In this document: in pieces, positions 61,334 to 64,000 of the stretch
How positions within the stretch are numbered: the first letter of the stretch is position 1
Layout of the letters: every line of letters starts with the position of its first letter
Source of the DNA: Bacteriovorax sp. PP10
Lineage (GTDB): Bacteria > Bdellovibrionota > Bacteriovoracia > Bacteriovoracales > Bacteriovoracaceae
Reading direction: 5' to 3'
Assembly: GCF_035013165.1 (NCBI RefSeq)
Contig: NZ_JAYGJQ010000001.1
Coordinates: forward strand, 1,975,302-2,039,301
DNA: 64,000 nt
Position numbers and translations under genes: made by a program
Notes under the pieces: generated by a model
Databases searched by the model: none
The model's input: the letters and a program-made list of their open reading frames with translations, nothing else
Told to the model about the DNA's origin: nothing

Positions 61334-63751
61334 ATGCTTATCTCAATTGATTGGATCCGCGATTTCACAGATGTCCCAAACTTGCCAGCTAAAGACATCT
61401 ACACACGTTTCACTCTTGCAACAGCAGAAGTTGAAGACGTTATCACTGTAGGCGAACACTTAGAAAAAATCGTCGTTGCAGAAATCATTTCTTTCGAAAA
61501 ACACCCTGAAGCTGACAAGCTCAACCTTGTTACATTCAAAATCTCAGACACTGATATCAGAAAAGTTGTTTGCGGTGCCAGCAATGTAAAAGTAGGAATC
61601 AGAATCCCATACGCACCATTAGGAGTTAAACTTCCCAACGGTCTTTTATTAGAGGCAAAAAAAATCCGCGGAGTTCTCTCTGAAGGTATGCTTTGCTCTG
61701 AAGAAGAGTTAGGTTTCGCTGAAGACTCAGAAGGAATCATGGAGTTAGGCCCGGATGCTCCATTAGGCATGAACATGCTGACTTTTTTCAAAATGAAAAA
61801 AGACACGATTCTAGACATCGACAACAAGTCTCTAACTCACAGACCAGACCTATGGGGTCACTACGGAATGTCTCGCGAATTCTCAGCCATTTTCGAAACA
61901 CCACTAAAAAACAAATTCACAAAAGAGTGGAGCGATAACTTAAAGAAAAACTTCACTGCTGATAAATCACCAATGGCCGTTCGTTTTGACGGAGATAGCG
62001 CCGGTATTTCATACTTCGGTCTATCAATGAACAACGTTACAGTTGGAGAGTCTCCAGAATGGATGAAGGCCCGCCTAAAAGCATGCGGACTTCGCTCAAT
62101 CAATAACGTCGTCGACATCTCAAACTACGTCATGCTTGAACTCGGAATGCCACTACACATTTTCGACCGCGACCAAATCCAAGGATCCGAAGTTGTTATC
62201 AGCAAACTAGCAGCAGATTCAACTTTCAAAACTCTAGATGAAGTCGACCGCAAACTAGTCGCTGGCGACACTGTTATCTCTGATAGCAATGGCCCTCTGG
62301 TATTAGCTGGTATCATGGGTGGATTAAACTCAGGTGTTAGCGATAAAACAAAAAACATTTTCATCGAAGTTGCTAACTGGAAAGCGGCCATGGTCCGCCG
62401 TACATCGACACGTTTAGGTCTAAGAACAGACTCATCTCAACGTTTCGAAAAAACGCTAGACTCTAATCTTACAGAGCGCACACTTCTAAGAACTCTTGAA
62501 CTAATCCTAGAACTTTGCCCAGAAGCTATTGTAGTAGGAAAAGCAGAATACGCAGGAACAAACCTAGCAGAAACAAAAATTCTAAAAGTAGAAACATCTC
62601 TAAAGAAAATCAAAACCGTATTAGGTTATGACTTAACTGAAGAGCGCTTACTATCAATCCTAAACGCCCTTGATTTCCACACAGAGAAAAAAGGCGAGTC
62701 TCTATTAGTCACAGTTCCAACTTACCGTTCAACAAAAGACGTAGAACAAGAAGCAGATCTAATTGAAGAAGTAGGAAGAATTATCGGTTACGATAACATC
62801 ATTCCAAAAAGCCCATTAGATGGAATCATGCCAGTGAAGTTAACTGAACTTCAAAAAGTTCAACGTCGCGTGCGCGATTTCATGACTCTTCAAGGGAAAG
62901 CTTTCGAAGTTATGTCTTATCCACTAATCGGAGAGTCACTTCTAAAGCGCGTTTCATGGCCATCAACAACTCCATTGAAACTAGTCAACTCATTATCACA
63001 AGACCATGACCTAATGAGACCAAGCCTTATCCCAAGCCTTCTAGAAGTATGTGAAGTGAACACGAAAAATTTCGAACGCTTTAGATTCTTCGAGCTAGGA
63101 CGTGCCTATACTGCAGACGAAAAAACTTTCTCTAAAGAAGCTCTTCACCTAGGTGCAGTTTTCGTTGATAAAGATAGAAATCCATATGTAGATATGATCA
63201 ATGTAGTAACTAATCTACTAAGTGGATTAAACGTCACTCCAGAATTCGTAGAGAGAAACGCTAAATTTGAGAACCCACTTATCAGTGCAGAGTGGATTGG
63301 AAATCACCCTTTCGAATACCAAAACATCAGAGTGATGGGTAAGTTCCTAGGTGTAGTTTTCTCAGTACATCCATTGGTATTACGTAATCTAAAAATCAAA
63401 GGAAATGTGACAGTGTGTATTTTTGATCTATCTATGTTCGAGAATTTCTCCGCAAAAGATAAAACTAAATACAAACCTCTTAGCAAGTTTCCAAATTCTA
63501 CATTTGATTGGACTGTAGTTGCTAATATGGAAACATTAGCTTCAGAGGTTCTGAATTCTTGCAAAAAAGTTAAATTAAAAGAGCTAAAAAACGTGGAAAT
63601 TTTAGATGTTTTTACCAATGAAAATAAGAAATTTCTAACTATTCGCGCGACACTTGCCGATGAAGCACAGACTTTGACGTCAGAGTTCTTAAAACAAGCA
63701 GAAATCGCTCTAATTGACGCGACTTCAAAGGCAGGTTTTAATTTAAAATAA
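61334..63751 (+). CDS. pheT: Phenylalanyl-tRNA synthetase beta subunit
   Basis: 805 aa. The N-terminal tRNA-binding EMAP-like domain (about 40-150: VVAEIISFEKHPEADKLNLV, VCGASNVKVG, IRGVLSEGMLCSEEELG) is followed by B3/B4 editing (about 210-400), B5 (about 410-490), the core and a C-terminal ferredoxin-like anticodon-binding domain (FPNSTFDWTVV about 720). It partners with pheS in an alpha2-beta2 enzyme. Start ATG follows AAAGG with 100 bp from pheS; the spacer holds repeat copy 3 and a GGAACT/AGTTCC stem. Confidence 0.97.
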   Translation: MLISIDWIRDFTDVPNLPAKDIYTRFTLATAEVEDVITVGEHLEKIVVAEIISFEKHPEADKLNLVTFKISDTDIRKVVCGASNVKVGIRIPYAPLGVKLPNGLLLEAKKIRGVLSEGMLCSEEELGFAEDSEGIMELGPDAPLGMNMLTFFKMKKDTILDIDNKSLTHRPDLWGHYGMSREFSAIFETPLKNKFTKEWSDNLKKNFTADKSPMAVRFDGDSAGISYFGLSMNNVTVGESPEWMKARLKACGLRSINNVVDISNYVMLELGMPLHIFDRDQIQGSEVVISKLAADSTFKTLDEVDRKLVAGDTVISDSNGPLVLAGIMGGLNSGVSDKTKNIFIEVANWKAAMVRRTSTRLGLRTDSSQRFEKTLDSNLTERTLLRTLELILELCPEAIVVGKAEYAGTNLAETKILKVETSLKKIKTVLGYDLTEERLLSILNALDFHTEKKGESLLVTVPTYRSTKDVEQEADLIEEVGRIIGYDNIIPKSPLDGIMPVKLTELQKVQRRVRDFMTLQGKAFEVMSYPLIGESLLKRVSWPSTTPLKLVNSLSQDHDLMRPSLIPSLLEVCEVNTKNFERFRFFELGRAYTADEKTFSKEALHLGAVFVDKDRNPYVDMINVVTNLLSGLNVTPEFVERNAKFENPLISAEWIGNHPFEYQNIRVMGKFLGVVFSVHPLVLRNLKIKGNVTVCIFDLSMFENFSAKDKTKYKPLSKFPNSTFDWTVVANMETLASEVLNSCKKVKLKELKNVEILDVFTNENKKFLTIRATLADEAQTLTSEFLKQAEIALIDATSKAGFNLK

Positions 63752-63790
63752 TTTTTTTTAAAAAAAAGATGAATAAAAAGAAAAAAGTTA

Positions 63791-63819
63791 TTGACGAGTT
63801 AATTAGGCTTGTATATTAT
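63791..63819 (+). promoter_or_regulatory. rRNA operon-type promoter
   Basis: TTGACG, 17 bp, TATTAT (both 5/6) with an A/T-rich upstream tract (63750-63790) like an UP element and a GC-rich discriminator (CGCCTCTC), typical of stringently controlled rrn promoters. Confidence 0.85.
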
Positions 63820-64000
63820 CGCCTCTCACCAGCCAAGCAAACGAGCTTCTAGAGCGAACGAAACATTTCGCTGTTGGTAAAAAATTGTTCTTTAAAATTC
63901 TAATAGAGATAAAAGATTTTGTAGCCTTCGGGTTACAATTCAAGATGAGAAAGGTCCTAAACAAAAAATATCTGACGTAAGTATTCAGTCACGCTGTTAA
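63820..64000 (+). other. Leader of an rRNA operon (16S begins beyond the window)
   Basis: The boxA-like TGTTCTTTAAAA at 63886-63897 matches the NusB/S10 antitermination site of rrn leaders (consensus TGCTCTTTAACA). A small hairpin GTAGCC-TTCG-GGTTAC follows at 63920-63937. No 16S sequence is visible yet, so the gene starts after base 64000. Confidence 0.75.

Noticed and set aside
61399..61827. Minus-strand 142-codon ORF
   Set aside because: Antisense to the tRNA-binding domain of pheT; no SD or family motif.

Overview
The window is a gene-dense, AT-rich (about 40% GC by eye) bacterial chromosome segment. It is mostly core genes, with no phage, transposon or CRISPR array. The gene content suggests a Gram-negative member of the Bdellovibrionota, probably the Bacteriovorax/Peredibacter side. 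The reasons are an EF-G of the mitochondrial/spirochaete (spdEFG1) type, many secreted hypothetical proteins, paired secreted trypsin-like proteases, a histone-like SWIB protein, flagellar stator genes behind a sigma-28 type promoter, and a stand-alone RNA resembling a c-di-GMP-I riboswitch, as known for Bdellovibrio merRNA. The taxonomic call is inference.

Layout. 0-7 kb: the 3' part of an M14 peptidase, then a PilZ-GAF-AAA-Fis regulator followed by cdaA-cdaR-glmM-pdxJ-tsaE (c-di-AMP, cell-wall precursor, vitamin B6 and tRNA modification). 7.3-9.1 kb: an Rrf2/IscR-like regulator and a cysteine desulfurase. 9.2-16.2 kb, minus strand: BI-1 family protein, a 50-aa protein, marC, murJ, a methyltransferase-like gene, an 84-aa protein, motB, motA and an unknown. 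16.4-21.3 kb: fusA, then a LysR regulator, CCA-adding-like enzyme and GNAT protein with 4-bp overlaps. 21.4-27.9 kb: winged-helix-like and DUF3050 proteins, an abundant-looking secreted protein, two paralogous secreted serine proteases, an aldo/keto reductase and a small secreted protein. 27.9-36.3 kb: the ccsA/resB pair for cytochrome c assembly, a DUF1624 membrane protein divergent from a penicillin acylase, thiamine pyrophosphokinase-like, unknown, cytochrome c and GNAT-like genes.

36.6-44.9 kb: histone-like SWIB protein, secreted unknown, putA-proC-hotdog thioesterase and a Nif3-family protein. 44.9-52.5 kb: a TPR protein, three secreted proteins (606, 410 and 282 aa; two share a C-terminal motif), a YbgC-type thioesterase, a YiiX-type papain-like hydrolase, a methyltransferase and a 95-aa secreted protein. 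52.6-59.6 kb: CoA-transferase, DUF255 thioredoxin-domain protein, lytic transglycosylase, then cmk-heptosyltransferase-hldA for LPS core. 59.6-60.1 kb: the non-coding RNA. 60.2-63.8 kb: pheS-pheT. The last 200 bases are the promoter and boxA leader of an rRNA operon whose 16S gene lies beyond the window.

The best candidates for something new are the 59.6-kb RNA, the secreted protein family with the shared C-terminal motif, the AAA+ regulator that has lost its sigma-54 contact loop, a dispersed palindromic terminator family with three copies, and leaderless divergent promoters at 31.8 kb. All functional statements come from reading the sequence; no database search was run.
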